Shown piece by piece: positions 1 through 9,106 of a DNA stretch of 39,640 nucleotides. The position numbers and the translations under genes are program-made. Location: assembly GCA_036653075.1 (NCBI GenBank), contig JAVVUQ010000005.1:1-39640 (forward strand). Direction: 5' to 3'. The notes under the pieces were generated by a model. That model was not told the DNA's origin. It did not search any database and saw only the letters and a list, made by a program, of their open reading frames with translations. How positions within the stretch are numbered: the stretch's first letter is position 1; each line of letters opens with the position of its first letter. The DNA comes from JAVVUQ01 sp036653075 (GTDB lineage: Bacteria > Bacillota > Clostridia > Christensenellales > CAG-314).

Positions 1-1
1 T

Positions 2-604
2 TTTCAAGCGTTAAACATACCCAAAGATCATCCTGCTCGTGATATGCAAGATACTTTTTACGTATCCGATAATATACTTTTACGTACGCATACGTCACCT
101 AATCAAGTACGTACAATGGAAATTAAAAAGCCACCGATTAAAATGATTTGTCCAGGAAAAGTATACAGAAGCGACGATGACGCTACTCACTCGCCGATAT
201 TCAATCAAATTGAAGGTTTGGTAGTGGACAAGGGTATAACATTATGCGATTTAAAAGGAACGTTAGAAGAATTTGCTAAATCTATGTTTGATAGTGAAAC
301 AAAAACTCGTTTACGTCCATCATTTTTTCCTTTTACAGAACCAAGCGTAGAAGTTGATTTAACTTGTAGTAATTGTCACGGAAAAGGTTGCCGATTATGT
401 AAAGGCACAGGTTGGATGGAAGTGTTAGGCGCTGGAATGGTTAATCCTAAAGTTTTAGAAAACTGTGGTATTGATTCAAGCGTATATAGTGGATTTGCTT
501 TTGGGTTAGGAATAGAACGAATAGCTATGATTAGATATGGCATTCCAGATATAAGATTATTTTTTGAAAATGATGTTAGATTTTTACGTCAGTTTAAAGG
601 TTAG
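2..604 (+). CDS. pheS: Phenylalanyl-tRNA synthetase alpha subunit, 5' end outside window
   Basis: Catalytic alpha chain of the (alpha-beta)2 enzyme that charges tRNA-Phe in the cytoplasm. The frame is open from base 2, before the first internal ATG at 44, and reads a typical PheS stretch (ALNIPKDHPARDMQDTFY), so the window cuts the gene and only the C-terminal 200 residues are present. Class II synthetase features are visible: the motif 2 region around KVYRSDDDATHSP, the cysteine/glycine segment GCRLCKGTGWMEVLGAGMV, and the motif 3 segment GFAFGLGIERIAM. The gene stops 8 bases before pheT, whose ribosome binding site starts right at the stop codon, so the two are one transcriptional unit. Any leader or T-box in front of pheS lies outside the window. 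Confidence 0.97.
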   Translation, partial: FQALNIPKDHPARDMQDTFYVSDNILLRTHTSPNQVRTMEIKKPPIKMICPGKVYRSDDDATHSPIFNQIEGLVVDKGITLCDLKGTLEEFAKSMFDSETKTRLRPSFFPFTEPSVEVDLTCSNCHGKGCRLCKGTGWMEVLGAGMVNPKVLENCGIDSSVYSGFAFGLGIERIAMIRYGIPDIRLFFENDVRFLRQFKG

Positions 605-612
605 GAGGAAAT

Positions 613-3000
613 ATGAAAGCACCTATTAGTTGGTTAAGAGATTATGTAGATATAAATGTTGATATAGACACATTATGTAAAAAGTTGGTTTCAATAGGGT
701 TTGAAGTTGAGGAAGTAATTGATTTAAACAAAACCTTTAGCGGCGTAGTCGTTGGAAAGATATTAGAAATTGAAAAGCATCCAAACGCTGATAAATTGAG
801 CGTTTGTCAAGTAGATGTTGGAACGAAAACCGTACAAATAGTAACAAATGCAAAAAACATTACAGTAGGCGATAAAGTCCCCGTTTCGTTAGATGGCGCT
901 GTGTTATACGACGGAACAGAAATTAAAACTGGAGAATTGCGAGGCGTTAAAAGCGATGGAATGTTTTGCGGCAAAGAAGAATTAGGAGCTAACGAAAGCG
1001 TATATATAGGCGCGTCATCTGATGGCGTTTTAGTGCTTAATCAAAACGAAATCGTAGGCGAATCAATGATAAATGTATTAGGATTTAACGATTACATTTT
1101 AGACGTCGGAGTAACGCCTAACCGTCCTGATTGTAATAGCGTATTAGGAATAGCTCGAGAAGTAGCTGTTGCATTAAATCAAAAATGTAAACAGCCAGAT
1201 ACTTCTTTTACGCAAAGTTGTGAAACAAACATAAATGATTATGTTAATGTAACTGTTTTATCGCCACAACTTTGTCCTAATTATAATATGCAAGTAGTAA
1301 CCGATGTTAAAGTTGAACGTTCGCCATTATGGCTAACAAGACGTCTAAATGCAGTTGGACTAAGAGGGAATAATAATATTATTGATATAACCAATTATGT
1401 TCTTATGGAAATTGGACAGCCAATGCACGCATTTGACCAAAAAGATATAAGAGATAATACTATAATAGTTAGACGCGCAGAAGAAAATGAAAAAATTACT
1501 CCATTTGACAAAAAAGAGTATACTTTAAATAGCGATGTGTTGGTTATAGCCGATAAAAATCGCGCTGTTGGTATTGCTGGAATAATGGGTGGCGTCAATT
1601 CGGGTATTAAAAATGATACGACGACGGTTGCTTTCGAAAGCGCAAAATTTTTAAAGGAAAACATTAGACGGACAAGCAGATTGTTAAATTTGCGCTCAGA
1701 TAGTTCTGCGCGTTATGAAAAAGGCGTAGACGCTTATACAGCAAAATTTGCTTTAAATCGCGCATTACATTTAATTGAAGAACTAAAATGCGGTAAAATT
1801 GTAAGCGGTAAAATAGAAATTGGAGAAGAAACTCATAAAAGAACAATAGAATTTCCTCTTTCAAGAATTGAATGGCTTTTAGGCATTGTTGTTCCAAATG
1901 ATGAAATTGTTAAAATATTAACGAATTTGCATATAAATACAACCATAAATAATGGTAATTTAATTTGTGGCATACCTGAATATAGAGAAGACTTAGAACA
2001 AGATTGCGACATAATAGAAGAAATTATTAGAGTATATGGATATGACAATATTATTCCTACATTACTTAAAAAAGCATCAATTACTAAAGGCGGCGAAACT
2101 GAAAAGCAAAAAAGAACGCATAGAATGAAAGCTCTTTTTGTTGGCGAAGGTTATCAAGAAATATCCACATACAGCTTTGGCGGAAATAGTATGTATGAAA
2201 AACTTAATTTAGATAAAAATAGCCTATTGAATAATAGAATAAAACTTAAAAATGCTTTAGGTGAAGAATTTTCGATTATGCGCACAACTTTAATTGGAAA
2301 TATGCTTAATATTATACAAAGTAACTTAAATAAAAAAAATAGTGATTTGAAATTGTTTGAATATGGCAGATGTTATTACCCTAAACAATTACCATTATTG
2401 GAATTACCTGATGAAGTTAATATGTTAAGTATCGGTTTATGTGGCAAAAAATACGATTTTTATACCATTATGGAAATGATAAAATTAATGCTTAACGAAT
2501 TTAACATAAAATATACTATTGTTCGTAGTAGTGTAAGTTATCTGCATCCAGGTGTTTCAGCTGATATTTATGTAGACGATTTTAAATTAGGATATGTTGG
2601 AAAACTTCATCCAAGCGTTAAAAGTAATTTTAATATCGATAAAGAGGTGTACGTTGCAGAATTAAATTTTGACGCCATTTCTAATCATTCAAAATTATAC
2701 GAAAAATATATTCCATTTGGCAGATATCCAACAAGCACTCGTGATTTAGCATTAATAATAGATAATAATATTTTATCAGACGACATCAAAAATTGCATCG
2801 CTAATATTTCCGATTTAATTATGAATGTGGAATTATTCGATGTTTATAACAATATTGGATTAATAGGTAAAAAATCTTATGCCTATTCCATTACATTTGG
2901 ATGTAGTGATAGAACATTGAAAGATTCAGAAGTCGATTCTTGTGTTGCAGAAATACTTGAAACTTTAGAAAATAAATTTGATGCTAAGATTAGATCGTAA
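613..3000 (+). CDS. pheT: Phenylalanyl-tRNA synthetase beta subunit
   Basis: Non-catalytic but essential beta chain of PheRS; it binds tRNA-Phe and carries the editing site. At 795 residues it has the usual full bacterial length. Domains in order: N-terminal segment with the EMAP-like tRNA-binding domain (about 40-150), the B3/B4 editing domain (about 210-385, including AGIMGGVNSG), the B5 domain (about 400-475), the pseudo-catalytic core (about 480-680) and the C-terminal anticodon-binding FDX-ACB domain (about 700-795, FGRYPTSTRDLALIID). The ATG at 613 follows AGGAGG at 604-609. It is co-transcribed with pheS. Nothing appears damaged. Confidence 0.97.
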   Translation: MKAPISWLRDYVDINVDIDTLCKKLVSIGFEVEEVIDLNKTFSGVVVGKILEIEKHPNADKLSVCQVDVGTKTVQIVTNAKNITVGDKVPVSLDGAVLYDGTEIKTGELRGVKSDGMFCGKEELGANESVYIGASSDGVLVLNQNEIVGESMINVLGFNDYILDVGVTPNRPDCNSVLGIAREVAVALNQKCKQPDTSFTQSCETNINDYVNVTVLSPQLCPNYNMQVVTDVKVERSPLWLTRRLNAVGLRGNNNIIDITNYVLMEIGQPMHAFDQKDIRDNTIIVRRAEENEKITPFDKKEYTLNSDVLVIADKNRAVGIAGIMGGVNSGIKNDTTTVAFESAKFLKENIRRTSRLLNLRSDSSARYEKGVDAYTAKFALNRALHLIEELKCGKIVSGKIEIGEETHKRTIEFPLSRIEWLLGIVVPNDEIVKILTNLHINTTINNGNLICGIPEYREDLEQDCDIIEEIIRVYGYDNIIPTLLKKASITKGGETEKQKRTHRMKALFVGEGYQEISTYSFGGNSMYEKLNLDKNSLLNNRIKLKNALGEEFSIMRTTLIGNMLNIIQSNLNKKNSDLKLFEYGRCYYPKQLPLLELPDEVNMLSIGLCGKKYDFYTIMEMIKLMLNEFNIKYTIVRSSVSYLHPGVSADIYVDDFKLGYVGKLHPSVKSNFNIDKEVYVAELNFDAISNHSKLYEKYIPFGRYPTSTRDLALIIDNNILSDDIKNCIANISDLIMNVELFDVYNNIGLIGKKSYAYSITFGCSDRTLKDSEVDSCVAEILETLENKFDAKIRS

Positions 3001-3004
3001 TTAT

Positions 3005-3072
3005 ATAATATTTGCAATACGCTTATTTTTCAAATTAAACAACGCTTAAATATAGTTTATTGCAAATATTAT
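3005..3072. repeat. 15-bp perfect inverted repeat between pheT and the U32 gene
   Basis: The arms ATAATATTTGCAATA (3005-3019) and TATTGCAAATATTAT (3058-3072) are exact reverse complements separated by 38 bases. They fill the short gap between pheT and the next gene. The stem is AT-rich and is not followed by a T run, so it is not a classical terminator. It could be an mRNA-stabilising or processing hairpin, a protein-binding site or a small repeat element. The same arm was not found elsewhere in the window. Confidence 0.6.
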
Positions 3073-3097
3073 TTTATATAGGTAATTAAGGAGTACA

Positions 3098-5527
3098 ATG
3101 GAAGATATCGTTATTTTAGCGCCAGCAGGAACGAAAGAATCACTAAAAGCAGCGATTGCATATAAAGCAGACGCAGTCTATTTAGGCACGGATAAATTCA
3201 ATGCTCGTATGAAAGCGCAAAATTTTTCATTGGATACTTTGGAAGAATGGATTGATTATGCGCATTTATTTGGCGTAAAAGTATATGTTACACTGAACAC
3301 AATGATACTTGAAGATGAATTTATAGACGCTTGCAAAACTGCGTTAAGTATATATAAAAGCAACGCCGATGGCATTATTGTCACAGATTTAGGATTAATA
3401 AAATACTGCTTTGATAATTTAAAAAATATCGATTTAATTGCAAGTACACAATTAAGTATTGCTAATGAATATGGGGCTAAATTTGCTCAAGAATTAGGAT
3501 GTAGCTCTGTTGTTTTAGCTCGTGAATGTACATATAAAGATATAGAAATTATATCAAAGATAAAAAATTTAAAAACAGAAGTTTTTTTGCATGGCGCTAT
3601 GTGCGTTTCATTGTCAGGGCAATGCTATATGTCCTCTATGGCGGGCGGCAATAGCGGTAATAGGGGACTTTGCGCTCAACCTTGTAGAAAAAAATATACC
3701 GCTATTTATAACGGAAAAAAAATCAAAGATGGGTATTTGCTTTCAATGAAAGACTTGTGCAGCGCTAATAATTTTGGTAAAATGATTAAATTAGGCGCAA
3801 CCGTTTTTAAAATTGAAGGAAGAAATAGACGAAGCGAATATGTCGCTCAATGCGTTAAATCATATAAATACGCTCAAAATAATAATTATCAAATCAATAA
3901 CAACGATATGATAAATCTAAAAAAATTGTTCAATCGAGGCGATTATACTAATGGTTATGCCTTTGACAACGCAACAAATAAACTTATGTCACCTTTTATT
4001 CAAGGACATAAGGGTTTTTGTATTGGAAAAATAACTTCATTTGATGTTACATCAAAAACTTTAACAGCTATAGTAAACCAAAATATACGAAAAAACGATG
4101 GTTTTAAAATCATAAATGATTACATCGAATGTGGCAATGCAATAGCTTTATCTGATTTTAATAGCGAATATATAACATTGTCGTATAATGGCATAGCGCA
4201 CATAAACGACGAAATATCTATTACAACAGATAATAAGCTTTTGGATAATCTTAACGCTATTGAGTGTAGAATTCCAATTAAAATGATTTTAGACGCATAT
4301 GTCGGCGATTTTGCAAAATTGACTATTATTCATAATAATTATATTATTACAGTCAATAGCGATAGTATACTTGAAAACAATAAAACAAGCAAAACAACAC
4401 AAAAAGATATAGAAACTCAATTACTTAGATTGGGCGATAGCAATTTTATTTGCGATGATATAAAAGTAAATTTTGATGAAAACGCATTTTTGCCACGCTC
4501 TGTTTTGAATAATCTTAGAAGAAATAGCTTGAAAAAATTAGAAAAAGAAATACTTGCTGAATTTGATAATCGTAAACTATCTCGCAATGTCATTGCAAAA
4601 TCATTAGAAAACATAGAAATAAACTCTATATCCAAACAAGAAAATAGGAGCGATATTGGCGAATTATCAATAAATTATACACAACAATGCGTGACAGAAT
4701 ATGTTGACAACGCTATTGATAATGCTAAGGATAAGCTACTATGTGTGACAGAGTATACAAAAAACCCTAAAAATGAACTACTATGTGTGACAAAGTATTT
4801 TAATAACGTAGAAAATCGTATGTTGTGCGTATCTGAAAATACAGATTTCAATGATATTATAATAAACAGTGAAGATATTTTAATTTACCGTCCATTGAAT
4901 TTTGATTATAATAGTAAGCACGATGAAATAATAAAAATAATAAAGGATAATAAATGGTATTTAGATTTGCCTAACTATGCAAACAGCGATGATTTAGAGG
5001 TAATAGTAAATTGGATAGAGAGATATAAAGTTAAAGCTATTGTGGCTAATAATATATATGCGATAAGTTTTGCAAAGGAACATTTGTTGAAATTTATCGG
5101 AGGGTTAGGATTAAATATATCTAATAAAGCTACCGCAGAGTATTTATATAAAAAGGGAGCGGAAGCGTTTATATATTCTATGGAATTATCCAAAAGAGAT
5201 ATTGACAAAATTGGTTTAGGCGGATATATATTTACACAAGGTGATATTTATAATATGACTTTAAGTCATTGTCCATACAAATTGGTATTTGGATACGAAG
5301 ATTGTTTAAAATGTAAATGTGACGATGGCGATATGGAATATGTGGACGAGTTATCAAACCATTTTAAAATTCAACGAAGAAAAATTTCCAAGTGTTATTT
5401 TAATATTATAAATTGTTCGGTTCTTAAAACAGATATTGATATAAAATATAAAAGACAGTATATAAATTATTCTAACAAAGAGGAAAATAGATTTACACGA
5501 GGACGGTTATTTAAAGGAGTAAAATGA
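3098..5527 (+). CDS. U32 family (PrtC/RlhA-type) protein, probable RNA-hydroxylation enzyme
   Basis: The N-terminal half (about 4-300) is a clear peptidase U32/collagenase-like domain: LAPAGTKESLKAAIAYKADA at the start, then the cysteine-rich segment SGQCYMSSMAGGNSGNRG with LCAQPCRKKY (C192, C196) and FKIEGRNRRSEYV. The long form (809 residues, including a DUF3656-like middle and a degenerate C-terminal half) is common in Clostridia. The family was named for proteases, but characterised members such as E. coli RlhA and TrhP act in RNA hydroxylation, so RNA modification is the better inference; the substrate is unknown. Residues 531-580 hold a short repeat around C-V-T-E-Y that looks foreign to the family. 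The C-terminal part has further cysteines (EDCLKCKC). The ATG at 3098 follows AAGGAG. The stop overlaps the mutS2 start as ATGA. Confidence 0.85.
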   Translation: MEDIVILAPAGTKESLKAAIAYKADAVYLGTDKFNARMKAQNFSLDTLEEWIDYAHLFGVKVYVTLNTMILEDEFIDACKTALSIYKSNADGIIVTDLGLIKYCFDNLKNIDLIASTQLSIANEYGAKFAQELGCSSVVLARECTYKDIEIISKIKNLKTEVFLHGAMCVSLSGQCYMSSMAGGNSGNRGLCAQPCRKKYTAIYNGKKIKDGYLLSMKDLCSANNFGKMIKLGATVFKIEGRNRRSEYVAQCVKSYKYAQNNNYQINNNDMINLKKLFNRGDYTNGYAFDNATNKLMSPFIQGHKGFCIGKITSFDVTSKTLTAIVNQNIRKNDGFKIINDYIECGNAIALSDFNSEYITLSYNGIAHINDEISITTDNKLLDNLNAIECRIPIKMILDAYVGDFAKLTIIHNNYIITVNSDSILENNKTSKTTQKDIETQLLRLGDSNFICDDIKVNFDENAFLPRSVLNNLRRNSLKKLEKEILAEFDNRKLSRNVIAKSLENIEINSISKQENRSDIGELSINYTQQCVTEYVDNAIDNAKDKLLCVTEYTKNPKNELLCVTKYFNNVENRMLCVSENTDFNDIIINSEDILIYRPLNFDYNSKHDEIIKIIKDNKWYLDLPNYANSDDLEVIVNWIERYKVKAIVANNIYAISFAKEHLLKFIGGLGLNISNKATAEYLYKKGAEAFIYSMELSKRDIDKIGLGGYIFTQGDIYNMTLSHCPYKLVFGYEDCLKCKCDDGDMEYVDELSNHFKIQRRKISKCYFNIINCSVLKTDIDIKYKRQYINYSNKEENRFTRGRLFKGVK
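4688..4840 (+). repeat. In-frame degenerate tandem repeat coding C-V-T-E-Y units
   Basis: Within the U32 gene four in-frame copies of a unit begin at 4688, 4742, 4784 and 4826, with periods of 54, 42 and 42 bases. They encode CVTEY, CVTEY, CVTKY and CVSEN at residues 531, 549, 563 and 577, each followed by an Asn/Lys/Asp-rich linker and, before the next copy, a LL or ML pair. The DNA copies are similar (TGTGTGACAGAGTAT and TGTGTGACAAAGTAT) but diverged, so the array is not brand new. Confidence 0.8.
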
Positions 5528-7923
5528 TAAATTCATTAGCGATAAAAAAACTTGAATTAGTTTCAGTTTTAAAAGAGGCGTCAACTTACACTCAAAGCAT
5601 ATCGGCATCAGAAGCTTTAATGAGTTTGCAACCTTCTTCTGATTATGAAAAGGTCAATTTTTTGTTGGCGCAAACAAATGAAGCAAAACGGCTTATAAAT
5701 TATTATGGTATTTGTCCTGGATTTAATTTTGATACAATTATCCAGGTTGCGGACAAGGCTAAAATTTTATCTACGTTGACAATGGGAGAGTTGCTACGTG
5801 TTAAACGTATGTTATCGACAGCGAGGAGCGTATATAGTTCTTTTCAGAGTATTGATGATTCTTCTATTATTTTATTGCCCAATTTAGCAAGCGGTATTTA
5901 TTTTAATAAACAAATTGAAGAAGACATTGATTATGCGATAATTAGCGAAGATGAAATGAACGACAGAGCGTCAGAAGAATTATACAAGATTCGCAACGCT
6001 ATACGTAAAACCAATGATGAAGTTAAGACAAAATTAGCAGGATATTTACACTCGTCTGAAATGTCAAAATATTTACAAGATGTAATTATTACGATGAGGC
6101 AAGATCGATATGTAATACCTGTCAAATCCGAATATCGTTCAATGGTTTCTGGACTTATACACGACCAATCTGCGTCTGGAGCAACTGTTTTTATTGAACC
6201 TATGGCGATTGTAACGCTTAATAATAAACTTAAAGAATTAATGATTTCTGAACGAGCAGAAATTGAACATATATTAAGCGAATTTACAAAACAGATAAGT
6301 TGTTTTGCAAAAGAATTAATCGCTAATGAAGCTATTTTAGTTGAATTAGACGTAGTGTACGCTAAAGCTAAATACGGAGATAGTATTAAAGCGACTATGC
6401 CTTTTGTAAACAACTATGGTTATATTAATATAAAGTTTGGACGTCACCCTTTAATTGACAAAAATAAAATTGTTCCAATTTCAGTACACATTGGAGATGG
6501 ATTCAATGTTTTATTAATAACTGGTCCTAACACAGGCGGGAAAACTGTTTCATTAAAGACAGTCGGTTTATTCTCGTTAATGGCAAGTTGTGGAATGATG
6601 TTGCCTTGTCACGATGAAAGTACTATTTCAATATTTGAGAATATTTTTTGCGATATAGGCGATGAACAAAGCATTGAACAGAGTTTATCCACATTTTCAG
6701 GGCATATAAACAATATATCTAAGATAATGGAAAATCTTACGGATAAGACATTAGTGCTTATCGATGAAGTTGGCGCAGGAACAGAGCCTAATGAAGGCGC
6801 TGCGTTAGCGTTGGCGATTACAGAACATATATTAAAAAGCGGTTCTAAGGCAATATTAACAACACACTTTTCTCAGTTAAAAGAGTTTTCTATGATTACA
6901 CCTAACATTGAAAATGCGTCAATGGAGTTTGACCCTGTAACGTTTGCGCCTACTTACAAGTTAATAATAGGCGTGCCAGGCAGTAGTAATGCTATTGAAA
7001 TTGCTAAAAGATTAGGATTGAACGAGGAAATAATTACAAGCGCAAGGGGAAAATTAAGTGAAGAAAAGGTTGCGTTTGAAAATGTACTGAGGCAAGCTGA
7101 GAGTATACGCCAAGATTATGAAAAAGCAAAATGTGACGTAGATAAGCTTAAAGAAGAATTAGTTGTCGAAGTTAAGAAAGTTAAAAATCAAAATGAAATT
7201 CTTTCAAAAGACAGAGAGCAGCTGCTTTATAATTCAAAAATTGAGTCAAAGCGTATTATTGCGCGCGCTCAAGAGGAAGCTAAAGAGCTTATTGAGGAGA
7301 TAAAAAGCATACAAAAAAGAGCAGCTTTAATGGACGAAAGCGATTTATTTAAAGCAAGAGCCGTTTCAAAAAAAATTGGAGATTTAAGATTTAATATAGA
7401 AAAAGATATAGCCGATGAGCCTGAAGATTATGTTTATGGCGAAAAAATGAAAATCAATGATATCGCTATTGGAAAAACCGTATATGTTAAAAAGCTTAAT
7501 AGTAGAGCAATCGTACAAAACATCGATAAAAATGAAAGAATATCCATTAGAGTTGGCAAAATGAACACTATTGTAAAAATTGATGAATTGTATTATTGCG
7601 CAGAAATAAAATCTGTTGAAAAGAAAATCGATAAAAGTTCGCATACAGAAATTAAAAGCGCGCCAGCTAAAATGGAAATAAATTTGCTCGGAAAAAACGT
7701 AGACGAATCAATTTTAGAAATTGATCCTTTTATTGACGCTGCAGTTTCTGAAAAAATAACAGAATTACGAATCATTCACGGAATGGGAACGGGAGCGTTG
7801 AGAGCGGGTTTGCACAAATATTTTAAAACGGATAAACGTATAAAAGAATTTAGATTAGGACGATACGGCGAAGGAGAAAGTGGAGTTACAATACTCACGT
7901 TAAAAGATGATAAAAGCAAGTGA
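5524..7923 (+). CDS. mutS2: MutS2 family ATPase with C-terminal Smr domain
   Basis: MutS2 is a cytoplasmic, dimeric DNA/ribosome-acting ATPase. Members have been linked to suppression of homologous recombination and, in Bacillus, to splitting collided ribosomes. Visible: MutS-like core and clamp segments (1-300), Walker A ITGPNTGGKTVSLKT (about 336-350), Walker B LVLIDEVGAGTEP (about 415-427), a coiled coil rich in Glu/Lys (about 515-630) and an Smr domain at the end (about 717-795) with HGMGTGALR. The length, 799 residues, is usual. The start of the Smr domain reads INLLGK where many members have LDLRG or LDLHG. The ATG at 5524 overlaps the upstream stop (ATGA) behind AAAGGAG, so translation is probably coupled. 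The last 17 bases overlap the next gene. Confidence 0.95.
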   Translation: MINSLAIKKLELVSVLKEASTYTQSISASEALMSLQPSSDYEKVNFLLAQTNEAKRLINYYGICPGFNFDTIIQVADKAKILSTLTMGELLRVKRMLSTARSVYSSFQSIDDSSIILLPNLASGIYFNKQIEEDIDYAIISEDEMNDRASEELYKIRNAIRKTNDEVKTKLAGYLHSSEMSKYLQDVIITMRQDRYVIPVKSEYRSMVSGLIHDQSASGATVFIEPMAIVTLNNKLKELMISERAEIEHILSEFTKQISCFAKELIANEAILVELDVVYAKAKYGDSIKATMPFVNNYGYINIKFGRHPLIDKNKIVPISVHIGDGFNVLLITGPNTGGKTVSLKTVGLFSLMASCGMMLPCHDESTISIFENIFCDIGDEQSIEQSLSTFSGHINNISKIMENLTDKTLVLIDEVGAGTEPNEGAALALAITEHILKSGSKAILTTHFSQLKEFSMITPNIENASMEFDPVTFAPTYKLIIGVPGSSNAIEIAKRLGLNEEIITSARGKLSEEKVAFENVLRQAESIRQDYEKAKCDVDKLKEELVVEVKKVKNQNEILSKDREQLLYNSKIESKRIIARAQEEAKELIEEIKSIQKRAALMDESDLFKARAVSKKIGDLRFNIEKDIADEPEDYVYGEKMKINDIAIGKTVYVKKLNSRAIVQNIDKNERISIRVGKMNTIVKIDELYYCAEIKSVEKKIDKSSHTEIKSAPAKMEINLLGKNVDESILEIDPFIDAAVSEKITELRIIHGMGTGALRAGLHKYFKTDKRIKEFRLGRYGEGESGVTILTLKDDKSK

Positions 7924-9049
7924 TTATTTTGATAATTGCGCAACGACTAAAACCGATGATGACGTTGCAAAATTAATGGATTATACAAATAGAGAAAATT
8001 ATTTTAATCCCTCGTCATTAAACGATTCTTCGGTAAGCGTCTATAATGATATATCAGCTGCTCGAGCTACTTTAATAAACAAAATAAACGGTAGTAATGG
8101 TGATATTATATTTACCTCTTGTGGTAGCGAAGCGGATAATTTAGCCATATTAGGTTCAATAAAAAACAATATGAAACTTAATATTGTTACTTCTAATGTA
8201 GAACACCCCGCAGTATTTAATACGATAAACTCTTTTAAAAGTAAAGGTTTTGAAATAAGATATGCAAAGGTAAATAAAGATGGAAGCGTTGAAAAAGAAA
8301 GCGTTTGCAATTTAATTGATGAAAATACCGCATTAGTGTCAATTATGCACGTAAACAACGAAACTGGAGCAATAAACAATATAAAAGATATTTGTAAAAA
8401 TGTTAAAGCAATAAACAAAAATACTTTATTTATGAGTGATGGAGTGCAGGCATTTACTAAAATTCCAGTTAATGTTAATGAATTATGCGTAGACTTATAT
8501 TCATTAAGCGCGCATAAAATTCATTCGGCAAAGGGAAACGGAGCTTTATGGATAAAACGTAATACAAGAATAAATCCTATGATATATGGCGGAGGCCAAG
8601 AGCAAGGAATTAGAAACGGAACAGAGAACGTCGCCGGAATACTTGCATTTGCCTTAGCTGCAGAAAAATCAATGGATATAATGGAATCCAACACACAGCA
8701 TTATGCAACGTATAAAGAAATTTTAAATACAAAATTACAAAAACTTGATGATTATAAATTGTTATGCAAAGATGGCTCGCCAAATATTTATAGCGTAGTA
8801 TTTAAAAATGTTAAAGGCGAAGTAATAATGCATATGTTAGATAACGATGATAAAATAATAGTTGGTATTGGTTCATCTTGTAGTTCAAAACATCGAACAA
8901 ATCGTATTGCCGAAGCTATCGAATTAGAGAAATCTTATCAAGATGGACTTATTCGCATATCCTTTTGCAAATACAATACCATTGAAAGCGTAGAACATTT
9001 AGGTGATTGTTTAGTTAAAGCAGTTAAAAGTTTTAGAGGTATTAAATAA
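7907..9049 (+). CDS. Cysteine desulfurase, NifS/IscS-like
   Basis: PLP enzyme that removes sulfur from cysteine as an enzyme-bound persulfide. Seen: DNCATTKTD at the N-terminus, EHPAVFNT with the PLP-stacking histidine, MHVNNETGA, the PLP-lysine motif SLSAHKIHSAKG, and the mobile catalytic-cysteine loop GIGSSCSSK. The length, 380 residues, fits class I enzymes. The start codon lies inside the mutS2 3' end (17-base overlap) with only a weak ribosome binding site, which suggests translation depends on mutS2 translation. thiI follows after 57 bases. In Bacillus a NifS paralogue (NifZ) next to thiI supplies sulfur specifically to ThiI, so this gene is probably the sulfur donor for tRNA 4-thiouridine rather than a general Fe-S enzyme (inference from context). 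Confidence 0.92.
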   Translation: MIKASDYFDNCATTKTDDDVAKLMDYTNRENYFNPSSLNDSSVSVYNDISAARATLINKINGSNGDIIFTSCGSEADNLAILGSIKNNMKLNIVTSNVEHPAVFNTINSFKSKGFEIRYAKVNKDGSVEKESVCNLIDENTALVSIMHVNNETGAINNIKDICKNVKAINKNTLFMSDGVQAFTKIPVNVNELCVDLYSLSAHKIHSAKGNGALWIKRNTRINPMIYGGGQEQGIRNGTENVAGILAFALAAEKSMDIMESNTQHYATYKEILNTKLQKLDDYKLLCKDGSPNIYSVVFKNVKGEVIMHMLDNDDKIIVGIGSSCSSKHRTNRIAEAIELEKSYQDGLIRISFCKYNTIESVEHLGDCLVKAVKSFRGIK

Positions 9050-9106
9050 CTAAAACTTGTTATGCCTATTATAAAAATACAAATACTTGTATGGAGATAA
9101 TTATAA

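Noticed and set aside
3098..5527. Calling the U32 protein a collagenase or protease
   Set aside because: No protease catalytic residues can be pointed to, and characterised close families act in RNA hydroxylation; protease is a legacy name.
5931..6413. 160-residue open frame on the minus strand inside mutS2
   Set aside because: It lies wholly opposite a well-conserved mutS2 region, has no ribosome binding site of note and a composition typical of an antisense shadow.
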